A stretch of 64,000 bases of DNA from Lachnospiraceae bacterium (GTDB taxonomy: Bacteria; Bacillota; Clostridia; Lachnospirales; Lachnospiraceae): positions 1-64,000 of the forward strand of contig JAFQUB010000023.1 in the NCBI GenBank assembly GCA_017408735.1, read 5' to 3'. The position numbers were made by a program, and so were the translations under genes. The notes beneath the pieces were generated by a model. That model saw nothing but the letters and a program-made list of their open reading frames with translations, made no database searches and was not told where the DNA came from. Positions 7,954 to 16,492 of this stretch are shown here, piece after piece (positions within the stretch are counted from its first letter, which is position 1; each line of letters opens with the position of its first letter).

Positions 7954-8136
7954 GCCGTAAAGGGGCAGCAATACATCCTGAGAAGACAATCCAGAAACGC
8001 TTTTAGCGGAGGTGAAATCCACTGTTTACGAAGACTTAGGCTCGAGGGCTCTCCCGAGAGTCTTAGTCGCAGTTAACAGTTAGTTCACCGGAGTGTTGTT
8101 TCGTCTTCTCAGGATGTATTACTGCCCCTTTACGGC
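7954..8136 (+). repeat. Structured palindromic element E2 (34-bp arms, one mismatch)
   Basis: The arms 7954-7987 and 8103-8136 pair over 34 positions with a single mismatch (7969/8121). The core carries the same blocks as E1 in plus orientation: AGAAACGCTTTTAG (7993-8006), AGGTGAAATCCA (8010-8021), ACTTAG, CTTAGT, TTAGTTCACCGGA and GTTGTTTC. Extra stems are ACTGTT with AACAGT, GACT with AGTC, and a CTCG(A)GG hairpin. GGTGAA pairs with TTCACC. The arms share no sequence with those of E1 but have the same length. E2 is antisense to the surrounding operon. Confidence 0.85.
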
Positions 8137-8174
8137 GTCCCGGCATCCAAAAACTCACGCCACCAACATTATAC

Positions 8175-8203
8175 AAAAGGCATGTTCCTGAGAACATGCC
8201 TTC
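8175..8203 (-). terminator. Terminator after khpA
   Basis: GGCATGTTC (8179-8187) pairs with GAACATGCC (8192-8200) around a 4-nt loop. On the minus strand it is followed by TTTTG. It begins 9 bases after the khpA stop and should end most of the ffh-rpsP-khpA transcript before E2 and E1. Confidence 0.75.
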
Positions 8204-8208
8204 CAAAG

Positions 8209-8439
8209 TTACTGTGCGATATCCACAATAACTTTCTTTTCTTCTTTTGAAGCTGCTGCTTTAACTACTGCACGGATGGCTTTTGCGATTCGTCCTTGTT
8301 TTCCAATGACTTTTCCCATGTCTTCCTGTGCTACATGTAATTCGAGAATGATACTGTTATCTTTCTCTTTTTCATATACCACAACTTCCTTCGGATTATC
8401 AACTAGTGATTTTGCTATAACTTCAACTAATTCTTTCAT
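8209..8439 (-). CDS. khpA: KH-domain RNA-binding protein KhpA (YlqC)
   Basis: A 76-residue single KH-domain protein. KhpA binds RNA, usually with KhpB/Jag, and affects cell division and translation in Gram-positives. The G-x-x-G loop is I-G-K-Q-G-R near 44-49, preceded by ILELHVAQEDMGKV and followed by AIRAVVKAAASKEEKKVIVDI. The ATG at 8439 follows GGGAGG; five upstream codons are also open. It sits in the standard place between rpsP and rimM, though here E1 and E2 separate it from rimM. Confidence 0.93.
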   Translation of the reverse strand: MKELVEVIAKSLVDNPKEVVVYEKEKDNSIILELHVAQEDMGKVIGKQGRIAKAIRAVVKAAASKEEKKVIVDIAQ

Positions 8440-8468
8440 ATGCGTACCTCCCACTAGTAGTCCGTAAA

Positions 8469-8714
8469 TTATTTTTCAATTCCAGCTAACTTGAAGATCT
8501 TACCTACAACTTCTGTTGGCTGAGCACCATTTGCTAACCATTTCTTAGCTAATTCTTCGTTTACATGGAATTCGCTTGGATTCTTAGTTGGATCGTAAGT
8601 ACCGATTTCTTCGATGAATTTACCATCTCTTGGAGATCTTGAGTCAGCTACAATAATTCTATAAAAAGGAGCCTTCTTCTGTCCCATTCTTCTTAATCTG
8701 ATTTTTACTGCCAT
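8469..8714 (-). CDS. rpsP: 30S ribosomal protein S16
   Basis: Ribosomal protein bS16, an early-binding 30S assembly protein. The sequence starts [19 protein letters not shown] and continues [21 protein letters not shown], the family signature. The 81-residue length is standard. AGGAGG stands upstream of the ATG. It is placed between ffh and khpA in the usual order. Confidence 0.97.
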   Translation of the reverse strand: MAVKIRLRRMGQKKAPFYRIIVADSRSPRDGKFIEEIGTYDPTKNPSEFHVNEELAKKWLANGAQPTEVVGKIFKLAGIEK

Positions 8715-8747
8715 TTCATTTCACCTCCTTAGGTTATTTCATTTATG

Positions 8748-10094
8748 TTAAAAAGGAAGTTTAAACTTACCTCTTTTACCACCAAATCCTCCCATCATTC
8801 CCGGGAGCTGTTTCATCATTTTCTTTGTCTGTTCAAACTGTTTTACAAAGCGGTTTACTTCACTGATGTCAATTCCCGCTCCATTGGCAATTCTACGCTT
8901 TCTGGATGGATTTAACAAATCCGGATTGGCTCTTTCCTGCGGTGTCATGGAAAGAATAATCGCCTCCGTCTTAGCCATTGCTTTTTCTCCCTGTTCGGTA
9001 TCCACATTTTTCATCTGTGCTCCCATACCGGGAATCATATTCATAATGCTGGCAAGACCACCCATCTTCTTCATCTGGCTCATACTTTCTAAGTAATCAT
9101 TAAAATCAAACTGATTTTTCTTAAAGCGTTGTTCCATTTCCTTGGCTTTATCTTCATCGATTTCTGCCTGTGCCTTTTCGATAAGGCTCATCACGTCGCC
9201 CATTCCAAGGATTCTGGATGCCATTCTGTCCGGATAGAACTGCTCTAAATCGGTAAGCTTTTCACCTGTTGCCGCATAGAAAATCGGCTTTCCGGTAACT
9301 TCTTTAATCGAAAGTGCCGCACCACCTCTGGTATCACCATCCAATTTGGTAAGGATAACACCGTCAATGCCAATTCTTTCATTAAAGGTTTCTGCTACAT
9401 TTACAGCATCCTGACCTGTCATGGCATCTACTACCAAAACAGTCTGATGAACTTCTACCGCTTCACGAATTTCAATCAATTCCTGCATCATGTCTTCATC
9501 AATGTGAAGACGACCGGCGGTATCAATAATAATCAGGTTATTGCCGTTTTTATCGGCATGCTCCATTGCTGCTTTTACAATATTAACCGGTTTATGGTTA
9601 TCACCCATGGTAAACATATCTACATTTACCTTTTCCGCATTAATCTGTAACTGTTTAATAGCTGCCGGACGATAAATGTCACAAGCTACCAGCAAAGGTT
9701 TCTTACCTTTCTGCTTAAATTTGCCTGCAAGCTTTGCCGCTGTGGTTGTCTTACCTGCACCCTGCAAACCAACCATCATAATTACTGTGGTTGCTTTTCC
9801 CGGCTGCAATGTAATTTCTGTGGTTTCCGAGCCCATAAGATTGACCAATTCTTCATTTACAATCTTAATTACCATCTGTCCCGGATTCAGACCGTTCATA
9901 ACGTCCTGTCCCACTGCACGCTCCTGCACGCTCTTGACAAATTTCTTTACCACCTTAAAGTTTACATCTGCTTCAAGAAGTGCCATTTTAACTTCTTTCA
10001 AAGCCAGTTTTACATCTTCTTCTGTAAGACGACCTTTACTTCGAAGTTTTTTAAATACATTTTGAAGTTTGTCTGTTAAGCTGTCAAATGCCAT
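8748..10094 (-). CDS. ffh: Signal recognition particle protein Ffh
   Basis: SRP54 GTPase, which delivers nascent membrane and secreted proteins to the Sec translocon. The N domain occupies about 1-90. The P-loop G-L-Q-G-A-G-K-T is at 109-116, with the DTAGRLHID, TKLDGDTRGGAAL and GKPI segments completing the NG domain. The C-terminal methionine-rich M domain (about 300-430) includes MNMIPGMGAQMKN and the SRKRRIANGAG RNA-binding helix. The length of 448 is normal. It follows ylxM by 3 bp. Confidence 0.97.
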   Translation of the reverse strand: MAFDSLTDKLQNVFKKLRSKGRLTEEDVKLALKEVKMALLEADVNFKVVKKFVKSVQERAVGQDVMNGLNPGQMVIKIVNEELVNLMGSETTEITLQPGKATTVIMMVGLQGAGKTTTAAKLAGKFKQKGKKPLLVACDIYRPAAIKQLQINAEKVNVDMFTMGDNHKPVNIVKAAMEHADKNGNNLIIIDTAGRLHIDEDMMQELIEIREAVEVHQTVLVVDAMTGQDAVNVAETFNERIGIDGVILTKLDGDTRGGAALSIKEVTGKPIFYAATGEKLTDLEQFYPDRMASRILGMGDVMSLIEKAQAEIDEDKAKEMEQRFKKNQFDFNDYLESMSQMKKMGGLASIMNMIPGMGAQMKNVDTEQGEKAMAKTEAIILSMTPQERANPDLLNPSRKRRIANGAGIDISEVNRFVKQFEQTKKMMKQLPGMMGGFGGKRGKFKLPF

Positions 10095-10097
10095 TTC

Positions 10098-10442
10098 CTA
10101 TAATTCCTCCAAAATTTCATTAGAAATTGATTCTATCCTTTCAATCAGCTGATGCTTCTCTATGGTTTCTGCCTGTTCCACGGTTTCCTGAATCTGACTC
10201 ACCTTCTCTTTTATATGAAGAAACTTTTCTACCAAATGAAGTTTTTCTTCATATTCCATCAGAGCTTTGTTGGTGCGTTTAATCAAATCATGGACACCCT
10301 GCCTGCTGATTCCTTTTTCTTCTGCAACTTCGCTCAGCGAATAATCGTTTAATATAACGTCCTCATAAACGTTCTTCTGATTTTCCGTAAGCAGTTCTCC
10401 GTAGAAATCATACAGTAAAGCCTGCTCAACAAATCTTTCCAT
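10098..10442 (-). CDS. ylxM: YlxM family HTH protein (SRP-associated)
   Basis: A 114-residue sigma70 region-4-like helix-turn-helix protein. YlxM homologues are always encoded next to ffh and modulate SRP. The hallmark is LLYDFYGELLTENQKNVYEDVILNDYSLSEVAEE followed by the recognition helix GISRQGVHDLIKR. The C-terminal ~55 residues are a predicted coiled coil. A GTG three codons upstream is possible, but the ATG at 10442 has AGGTG at proper distance and homologues begin M-E. Confidence 0.9.
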   Translation of the reverse strand: MERFVEQALLYDFYGELLTENQKNVYEDVILNDYSLSEVAEEKGISRQGVHDLIKRTNKALMEYEEKLHLVEKFLHIKEKVSQIQETVEQAETIEKHQLIERIESISNEILEEL

Positions 10443-10458
10443 TTGCATCACCTAGGAT

Positions 10459-10487
10459 AGAATACACTATAAAAATGAGAATGTCAA
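10459..10487 (-). promoter_or_regulatory. Promoter of ylxM-ffh-rpsP-khpA overlapping a terminator stem
   Basis: On the minus strand TTGACA (10487-10482) is 17 bp from TATTCT (10464-10459). The -35 is perfect and lies inside the promoter-proximal arm of the terminator hairpin at 10476-10509. The leader before the ylxM ATG would be about 10 nt. Confidence 0.65.
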
Positions 10488-10520
10488 GTATTTTATCTTG
10501 ACATTCTCATTTTTATTTTT
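10471..10520 (-). terminator. Terminator of the MacB-like gene (bidirectional form)
   Basis: TGAGAATGTCAAG (10476-10488) pairs perfectly with CTTGACATTCTCA (10497-10509). A-run and T-run flank it on both sides, so it could work in either direction. On the minus strand it ends the ABC transporter gene whose stop is at 10519. Confidence 0.85.
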
Positions 10521-13500
10521 ACTCGCTTCTCAATGCAACTACCGGGTCTTTTCTTGCCGCACTCTTAGCCGGGATAAATCCAGAGAACAGATTTAACACT
10601 ACACTGATTGCAATAAAGATTAACGCCGCCTGCCATGGCAAGGTTGCACTTAAATTATTAATTCCCGTCAAACTGTGAATGATGGAATTAATCGGAATAC
10701 ATAACAGGTAGGTAATCACCACACCTAGCGTACCGGAAGCAAAACCAATTAAAACTGTTTCCGCATTAAACATTACGGATACATCATGTTTGGAAGCCCC
10801 CATTGCACGAAGAATACCGATTTCTTTTGTTCTTTCCTGTACGGAAATCAATGTGATAACCGCAATCATAATTGAGGATACAATCAACGAAATTGCCACA
10901 AACGCAATTAATACATAAGTAATTGCATTAATAATAGAAGTAACGGATGACATCATCAAACCAATATAATCGGTATATTGAATTTTCTGAATTTCATCTA
11001 CCTTGTCATTATAATCTGCAATTGCATCTTCGATTACATCTTTGTTTTCAAAGGTTGACGCATAGAAATTAATGGATGCCGGGTCGTTTAAATCCACATA
11101 ACCTAACTGTTTTAAATTATTTTCATATGTGGATTCAGAAAATTCCATGATTTCATCATAGTAAACTGCACACTGCTCTGTGGTATATCCATCCATAGCC
11201 ATGGTAAATGCAGCATTTTTCTGTTCCTGTGTCATCATTGCCATCTGCTGTTCTACACCGGCAGCATACTGCTTCTTTATCTGTTCGCTCACAAGTTCAC
11301 GATAAGTGCTAAACAAATCTTCATCTGACATATCCGCCAAGTATCCGGCAATTTCCTCTTCCTTCATACCTAACTGCTCTACCATAGCCTGTGTCATGGT
11401 AGCTTCAATTGCTGCTCTGTCTACGCCTTCCATCGCCTGTTCTATCATTGTATTTAATTCTTCCTCTGACGGAATAGACATCACCTTTACATAAGTTGCT
11501 GCCTTTTCTTCTTCGGAAAGTTCTTCTACATAAGCACGAAATTCCGTTTCTTTTTCCTTTTCAGAAAGATTTCCTGTATTTTCTTTAAACGGAAGATTCG
11601 TAAAGATATCCGTAGACGGTTTTTCCAATTGTGCTTTTACTGCTTCTGAAGCTTTGGAATGTTCAATGATATATTCTGTTAATTCACTTGTGTACGCAAT
11701 AGAACCTGTTAACATAGCGGATTCTACATCTTCACTCTGACGGATAATACCGGATACTTTCAACGGAATCCCGTTATCATAGAGATATTTTAAGCCTGCT
11801 TCCGTATCTCTTAAATCTGTGTACATTCCTGTATTTTGGTCATAGCTGTAACAGTCAGAATTTAAAATGGTAATATATTCTTTATCACAGATTTCTTCAT
11901 AAGACCATGATTTATCTTCCATCTTTAATTCTTTTTGTTCTACCGCTGCGTCCTTGATAGCCTCAATCTGTTCCTTTGACTCTAAGCCAAGTGCATATAA
12001 GGTCAAATCGTCTAATTCATTATTTTCATCCACCACCAAAACAACTTCATTGTATTCTGTTGGCCATGAACCATAAATCACATCATACTGCTTTTCCAAA
12101 AGTTCATTTACCAGCTTTCCGTCATCTCCCGGAAGCAATTCCTGCCAAAGCTTCATGGAGGACTGACTCATGGAATACATCGGAGAAGCACTGGCATCCA
12201 TACCGAAAAGAGTTGTGTTTTCTGTCATACTTGCCATGGAGGACATGTCAGAACCAAAAATATCTGACATCATTTCTGTTAAAATTTCCGTTGTATCGGA
12301 ATGAATAATATCTCCATCTGCATTTTTGGTATATACCAAAAGCTGTGTGTCGTAAGTATACTGAATTCCATTGATAGCTTCATTTAAGCTGCCTTCGCCT
12401 TCTGAGTTATTGTATTCTTCTTCAATATGTTTTTTGAATGCAACCAAATCGTTTTCTACACTTTCCATATTGTTCATGGCATCCATCATATCATATAACA
12501 CAGACTGTGGATAAATTGCATCTTTTTCATGTGCAATCTCTTTGTCTGCAATTCCCATAAAGGTAGACATCAAGGTGCTTACATCCACGCTGGTAGACTG
12601 AATTGTCAACGGATAAGAAGACAATGTATTCTCCTGAACCGCATCTATATAGCTGGTAAGCCCCTGTGACACAGCAAAAATCAATGCAATCCCAATAATA
12701 CCAATACTTCCGGCAAAGGAGGTTAACGTAGTTCTTCCCCCTTTTGCAATCAGGTTTTTAAGGGAAAGAGAAAAGGAAGTTCCCAAGGACATGGATGGCA
12801 TCTTCTTTTTCTTTTTTGATTTGTCCGCTGCCGCCTGTTCTAATGTTTTCTCTGCTTTTAAATCTTCCTCCGTCAACGGATGGCTGTCGGATTTAATTTC
12901 TCCATCCAGTACGCGAATGATTCGATTGGAATACCGTTCCGCCAATTCCGGATTATGAGTAACCATTACAATCAGCTTTTCTTTGGAAATCTCTTTCAAA
13001 ATCTCCATTACCTGCACACTGGTTTCACTGTCCAATGCCCCTGTCGGTTCATCCGCAAGAATAATATCCGGATTATTTACTAACGCTCTTGCTATCGCCA
13101 CACGTTGCATCTGACCGCCTGACATCTGGCTTGGTTTTTTATGTAACTGATTTCCCAAACCTACCTGCTCTAACGCTTTTTTCGCACGTTCTCTACGCTC
13201 TGACTTGGATACACCGGTAAGAGTCAATGCAAGTTCTACATTCTGCAATACATTCTGATGGGGAATCAGATTATAGCTCTGAAACACAAAACCTACAGAA
13301 TGATTACGATAGGTGTCCCAATCACGACTCTTGAAATCTTTGGTAGATTTTCCATTGATAATTAAATCACCGGATGTGTAATGGTCTAATCCACCGATAA
13401 TATTAAGCAATGTAGTTTTTCCGCATCCGGAAGGTCCTAAAATAGACACAAACTCATTCTTTCGAAACTGCAGGCTTACACCTTTTAATGCATGAACAAT

Positions 13501-13548
13501 ACCATCACCTGCGGGATAGTCTTTTTTAATGTTCTTTAATTCCAGCAT
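10519..13548 (-). CDS. MacB-type ABC transporter, fused ATPase and FtsX-like permease
   Basis: A 1009-residue fusion. Residues 1-225 are a LolD/MacB-type ATPase: Walker A GPSGCGKTT, signature MSGGQMQRVAIARAL, Walker B IILADEPTGALDS. A linker leads to the first membrane helix (near 285-305, GIIGIALIFAVSQGL). A large extracellular region of roughly 570 residues, rich in Glu, follows. The last ~150 residues hold three FtsX-type helices with the motif QERTKEIGILRAMGAS. Such type VII transporters act mechanically on envelope substrates or antimicrobial peptides rather than pumping across the membrane. The start at 13548 follows AGGAGGAG; the frame stays open 25 codons further upstream. No partner gene adjoins it. 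Confidence 0.9.
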   Translation of the reverse strand: MLELKNIKKDYPAGDGIVHALKGVSLQFRKNEFVSILGPSGCGKTTLLNIIGGLDHYTSGDLIINGKSTKDFKSRDWDTYRNHSVGFVFQSYNLIPHQNVLQNVELALTLTGVSKSERRERAKKALEQVGLGNQLHKKPSQMSGGQMQRVAIARALVNNPDIILADEPTGALDSETSVQVMEILKEISKEKLIVMVTHNPELAERYSNRIIRVLDGEIKSDSHPLTEEDLKAEKTLEQAAADKSKKKKKMPSMSLGTSFSLSLKNLIAKGGRTTLTSFAGSIGIIGIALIFAVSQGLTSYIDAVQENTLSSYPLTIQSTSVDVSTLMSTFMGIADKEIAHEKDAIYPQSVLYDMMDAMNNMESVENDLVAFKKHIEEEYNNSEGEGSLNEAINGIQYTYDTQLLVYTKNADGDIIHSDTTEILTEMMSDIFGSDMSSMASMTENTTLFGMDASASPMYSMSQSSMKLWQELLPGDDGKLVNELLEKQYDVIYGSWPTEYNEVVLVVDENNELDDLTLYALGLESKEQIEAIKDAAVEQKELKMEDKSWSYEEICDKEYITILNSDCYSYDQNTGMYTDLRDTEAGLKYLYDNGIPLKVSGIIRQSEDVESAMLTGSIAYTSELTEYIIEHSKASEAVKAQLEKPSTDIFTNLPFKENTGNLSEKEKETEFRAYVEELSEEEKAATYVKVMSIPSEEELNTMIEQAMEGVDRAAIEATMTQAMVEQLGMKEEEIAGYLADMSDEDLFSTYRELVSEQIKKQYAAGVEQQMAMMTQEQKNAAFTMAMDGYTTEQCAVYYDEIMEFSESTYENNLKQLGYVDLNDPASINFYASTFENKDVIEDAIADYNDKVDEIQKIQYTDYIGLMMSSVTSIINAITYVLIAFVAISLIVSSIMIAVITLISVQERTKEIGILRAMGASKHDVSVMFNAETVLIGFASGTLGVVITYLLCIPINSIIHSLTGINNLSATLPWQAALIFIAISVVLNLFSGFIPAKSAARKDPVVALRSE

Positions 13549-13707
13549 GTTACTCCTCCTATTTGACTTATCAATAACGTAATTTGTTATATTTGCACAT
13601 TTTTTCCATTCAACTTTATGCAATGTTGATTTTATCCCAATCTATTCGGGAAATCAATAAAAAAATCCTAATAATTTCTTAAAATTTGATGATTCATCAA
13701 TCTTCTC

Positions 13708-13736
13708 TTGACACTCACTTTCAGAATATATATAAT
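13708..13736 (+). promoter_or_regulatory. SigmaA promoter of the GntR-ABC operon
   Basis: TTGACA (13708-13713), a 17-bp spacer and TATAAT (13731-13736): both hexamers are perfect. The promoter is therefore expected to be strong unless repressed by the operator that follows. Confidence 0.88.
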
Positions 13737-13757
13737 GTGTATATCGTATATATACAT
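13735..13757 (+). promoter_or_regulatory. Operator palindrome for the GntR-type regulator
   Basis: A 23-bp near-perfect palindrome, ATGTGTATA...TATATACAT, overlaps the end of the -10 hexamer and the start point. Only one symmetric pair outside the centre mismatches. Its position suits autorepression by the first gene of the operon, a YtrA-type regulator. Confidence 0.65.
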
Positions 13758-13772
13758 TATAAGGAGATAGCT

Positions 13773-14150
13773 ATGGACATTATTATCAGTAATTCTTCGG
13801 GAGAACCAATCTATGAGCAGATTGTTACCCAGATAAAATCACTTATTATGACCGGAGAATTGAAACCCGGAGATGCTCTACCTTCCATGAGGACTCTTGC
13901 ACAGTCTTTGCGTATCAGCGTTATTACTACGAAAAGAGCTTATGAGGAATTAGAAAGGGAAGGGTTTATCGAATCTTATACCGGTAAAGGCAGCTTTGTA
14001 AAACAACAGAATGTAGAGCTGATAAAGGAGGAAAATCTACGCCAGATTGAGGTACTGCTTTCTCAAGCTGTTGACAAAGCTAAACTAAGCAACCTTTCGC
14101 TTGAGGAATTAAGCGATATTCTAACTTATTTTTACGAAGGAGATAAGTAA
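13773..14150 (+). CDS. GntR family (YtrA subfamily) transcriptional regulator
   Basis: A 125-residue repressor with an N-terminal winged helix (about 10-75: YEQIVTQIKSLIMTGELKPGDALPSMRTLAQSLRIS in separate blocks, then TKRAYEELEREGFIESYTGKGSFV) and a short helical tail, the YtrA architecture lacking a large ligand domain. The frame is open upstream to 13686, but the promoter and operator occupy that stretch. The ATG at 13773 follows AAGGAGA. It overlaps nothing and is followed after 2 bp by the ATPase gene it should control. Confidence 0.92.
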   Translation: MDIIISNSSGEPIYEQIVTQIKSLIMTGELKPGDALPSMRTLAQSLRISVITTKRAYEELEREGFIESYTGKGSFVKQQNVELIKEENLRQIEVLLSQAVDKAKLSNLSLEELSDILTYFYEGDK

Positions 14151-14152
14151 TT

Positions 14153-15034
14153 ATGTATCATTATGAAAATGCAATTGAAATTAAGAATCTATGTAAAAAC
14201 TACGATGGTTTTTCCCTTAAAAATTTGAATTTAACCGTTCCGAAAGGTACAATTATGGGATTTGTGGGGCAAAACGGAGCCGGCAAAACAACAACTATCA
14301 AATCTATTTTAAATATCATACGCCCAGAACAGGGAGAAATTTATCTGTTTGGTATGCATCATCAAAAACAGGAAATCCAAATCAAAAACAGGATTGGCGT
14401 GGTTTTTGATGAACTTCCATTTCACGACCAATTAACACCTACGCAGCTTAACAACGTACTTGCCGGAATTTATTCTTCTTGGGATTCTAAGTGCTTTTTT
14501 CAATATTTGGAACGTTTTTCACTACCCCTGAAGAAAAAAATGGCTACCTTTTCGAAAGGTATGAAAATGAAGTTGCAGATTGCCGCTGCCCTCTCCCATA
14601 ATGCCGAGCTTCTTATTATGGACGAGGCTACCAGTGGGCTGGACCCGGTGGTACGAAGTGAAATGCTGGATGTTTTTCTGGAATTTATGCAGGACGAAAA
14701 CCACAGTATTCTTATGTCCTCCCACATTACCAGCGATTTAGAAAAGGTTGCCGACAGCATTACTTTTGTTCACAACGGCACTTTGCTTCTTTCCGGCTAT
14801 AAAGATGATATTTTATCCGCTCACGGCATTGTGAAATGCAGTAAGGAAAATGCAAAAAAAGTTGCTCCGGAAGATATTATCAGTATGCGTTGTACTGATT
14901 TCGGTGTGGAAATCATGGTAAATGACCGCAAGAATTGCCAGAAGAAATATTCGAATTTTGTAATGGATTCCACTACATTAGATGAAATTCTGCTCTTTTA
15001 TGTGCGTGGACTTTCCAAAAAGGAGTGGTGGTAA
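14153..15034 (+). CDS. ABC transporter ATP-binding protein (YtrB-like)
   Basis: A 293-residue exporter ATPase with Walker A GQNGAGKTTT (near 37-46), a Q-loop region VVFDELPF, a signature-like segment FSKGMKMKLQIAAAL, Walker B LLIMDEATSGLDP and the H-loop SSHI. The canonical LSGGQ is degenerate (FSKGM), as in YtrB/BcrA-type ATPases. The C-terminal ~80 residues are a regulatory extension. The stop codon overlaps the next start (TAATG), so translation is coupled to the first permease. Confidence 0.92.
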   Translation: MYHYENAIEIKNLCKNYDGFSLKNLNLTVPKGTIMGFVGQNGAGKTTTIKSILNIIRPEQGEIYLFGMHHQKQEIQIKNRIGVVFDELPFHDQLTPTQLNNVLAGIYSSWDSKCFFQYLERFSLPLKKKMATFSKGMKMKLQIAAALSHNAELLIMDEATSGLDPVVRSEMLDVFLEFMQDENHSILMSSHITSDLEKVADSITFVHNGTLLLSGYKDDILSAHGIVKCSKENAKKVAPEDIISMRCTDFGVEIMVNDRKNCQKKYSNFVMDSTTLDEILLFYVRGLSKKEWW

Positions 15035-15783
15035 TGACCGGATTATTAAAAAAAGATTTTTATATTGGAAAAAAATTTTTGCTTCTTGGAATAGGACTGT
15101 TTCTTTTCGGACTTTTATTTGGGTATTTAATACGTTTTTCATTTATTTACGGAAATCTTGCCCACTTAGATGCTTCTGAATTTTCCGATAATGTCCTTAT
15201 GATAGATATCGTATTTACTTTCGTGCCTGTACTGGTGCTACTCATTTTGTTTTTTCAGGGAAGTCTTTCTTCTATATATACTGACTTTTCCTGCAAGTGG
15301 CATTTATATACTTTTTCTGCCCCACTAAATCCGCAAACTCTTACAATTGTAAAATTTGCCGAATTATTGTGCCTGTGGATTGTGGCATTTATGTTAGAAT
15401 TGGGAACCGGGTGTATTTATGGAAGTGTGTTCGGGTTTTCCAATGCAAAAACGGGAATGATTGCCTATTGCATTTTGGCAGTATGTATTCTTCTTGGGGG
15501 CTTTTGCATGATTCCTATGTCTTATCGCTACCGCACCCAGAACAGCGTACTAACTCGCCTGTTGCTAGGATTTCTCCTTCCTGTGTATCTGGTATTTGGT
15601 GTGATTGTACTGAATTTTTCTGAATCTGCTACAAAAATTTACAACTCATTAAAACTTTGGTGTATTTCCCATAAAGTACTGCTATGTGTTATCGCATTTT
15701 TTCTGATTGTTATTGTGGGATTTATCAATTATCTGATTTGTATTCGCATTATAAAAAGGAGGGATTGTATATGCGGGGATTAA
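15034..15783 (+). CDS. ABC-2 type transporter permease
   Basis: A 249-residue integral membrane protein with about six hydrophobic segments (FLLLGIGLFLFGLLFGYL near 15-32; IVFTFVPVLVLLILFF near 57-72; further segments to the C-terminus ending LLCVIAFFLIVIVGFINYLI). It starts TGLLKKDFYIGKKF, and the next gene starts RGLILKDFYINKKN, so the two permeases are paralogues that probably form a heterodimer. The frame could begin at a GTG at 15025, but the ATG at 15034 has AAGGAG upstream. Confidence 0.85.
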   Translation: MTGLLKKDFYIGKKFLLLGIGLFLFGLLFGYLIRFSFIYGNLAHLDASEFSDNVLMIDIVFTFVPVLVLLILFFQGSLSSIYTDFSCKWHLYTFSAPLNPQTLTIVKFAELLCLWIVAFMLELGTGCIYGSVFGFSNAKTGMIAYCILAVCILLGGFCMIPMSYRYRTQNSVLTRLLLGFLLPVYLVFGVIVLNFSESATKIYNSLKLWCISHKVLLCVIAFFLIVIVGFINYLICIRIIKRRDCICGD

Positions 15784-16490
15784 TCTTAAAAGATTTTTAT
15801 ATAAACAAAAAGAATTGGTTTCTTTCCTTGGTGGTGGTTCTGGTTCTGTCTATTCCTTATTTTATACCTTTAACATCATTACATCCAGACCAGGCAACAC
15901 TTTTAAAACTGCTTCAAATCGCAGATATTATTTTTATTTATCTCTGTTTTGGCGATGCACAAACCTCCGTATTTTCCGGAGATGAGCGAAAGGTCTGGGC
16001 GAATTATATTATGTCCTCTCCTTCCACTGCCCGTGGACAGGTGCGTTCTAAATATTGCGAAAGCGTTTTCTTATCTGTGTTCTGTGCTTTGTGGTGTATC
16101 TGTCTGCTCAACCTTCAAGATGCCCTGTCTGACACAGACACTTCCTTAAAATTGGTAATTCTTTTGTTTTTTCTGCAGTTTATACTGCGCGCCTTAGAAT
16201 TTCCTTTCTTTATCCGCTTTGGAAGTAGACATGGAAATTATTACAAACTTGGACTTCTTTTATTGATAGGTTTTCTGTTACTCATTTATGGCTTGTATGG
16301 AGATATTTCAATGCTGCCTTCCTTCGAAGAAATGATTTCCTGGAGTTCGAAAGTTTTTTCAAAGACTGGCAATGTTTTTACATTTAGATTTTGGGCTGTT
16401 TTGGCCGGAATTACTTTTTTATTGTTTGGAGCTTCTTATTGTTTGTCTTGCAAGTTGTATCGGAAAGGAACCGAAGGATTTGAAGGGTAA
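15771..16490 (+). CDS. ABC-2 type transporter permease (second)
   Basis: A 239-residue membrane protein with about six predicted helices, paralogous to the preceding gene at its N-terminus (LKDFYINKKNW). It begins inside the end of that gene (13-bp overlap), with AAGGAGGG ahead of the ATG. With the ATPase it would form an export complex whose substrate is not evident. Regulation is from the GntR promoter at the head of the operon. The operon ends at a structured intergenic element. Confidence 0.85.
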   Translation: MRGLILKDFYINKKNWFLSLVVVLVLSIPYFIPLTSLHPDQATLLKLLQIADIIFIYLCFGDAQTSVFSGDERKVWANYIMSSPSTARGQVRSKYCESVFLSVFCALWCICLLNLQDALSDTDTSLKLVILLFFLQFILRALEFPFFIRFGSRHGNYYKLGLLLLIGFLLLIYGLYGDISMLPSFEEMISWSSKVFSKTGNVFTFRFWAVLAGITFLLFGASYCLSCKLYRKGTEGFEG

Positions 16491-16492
16491 AA

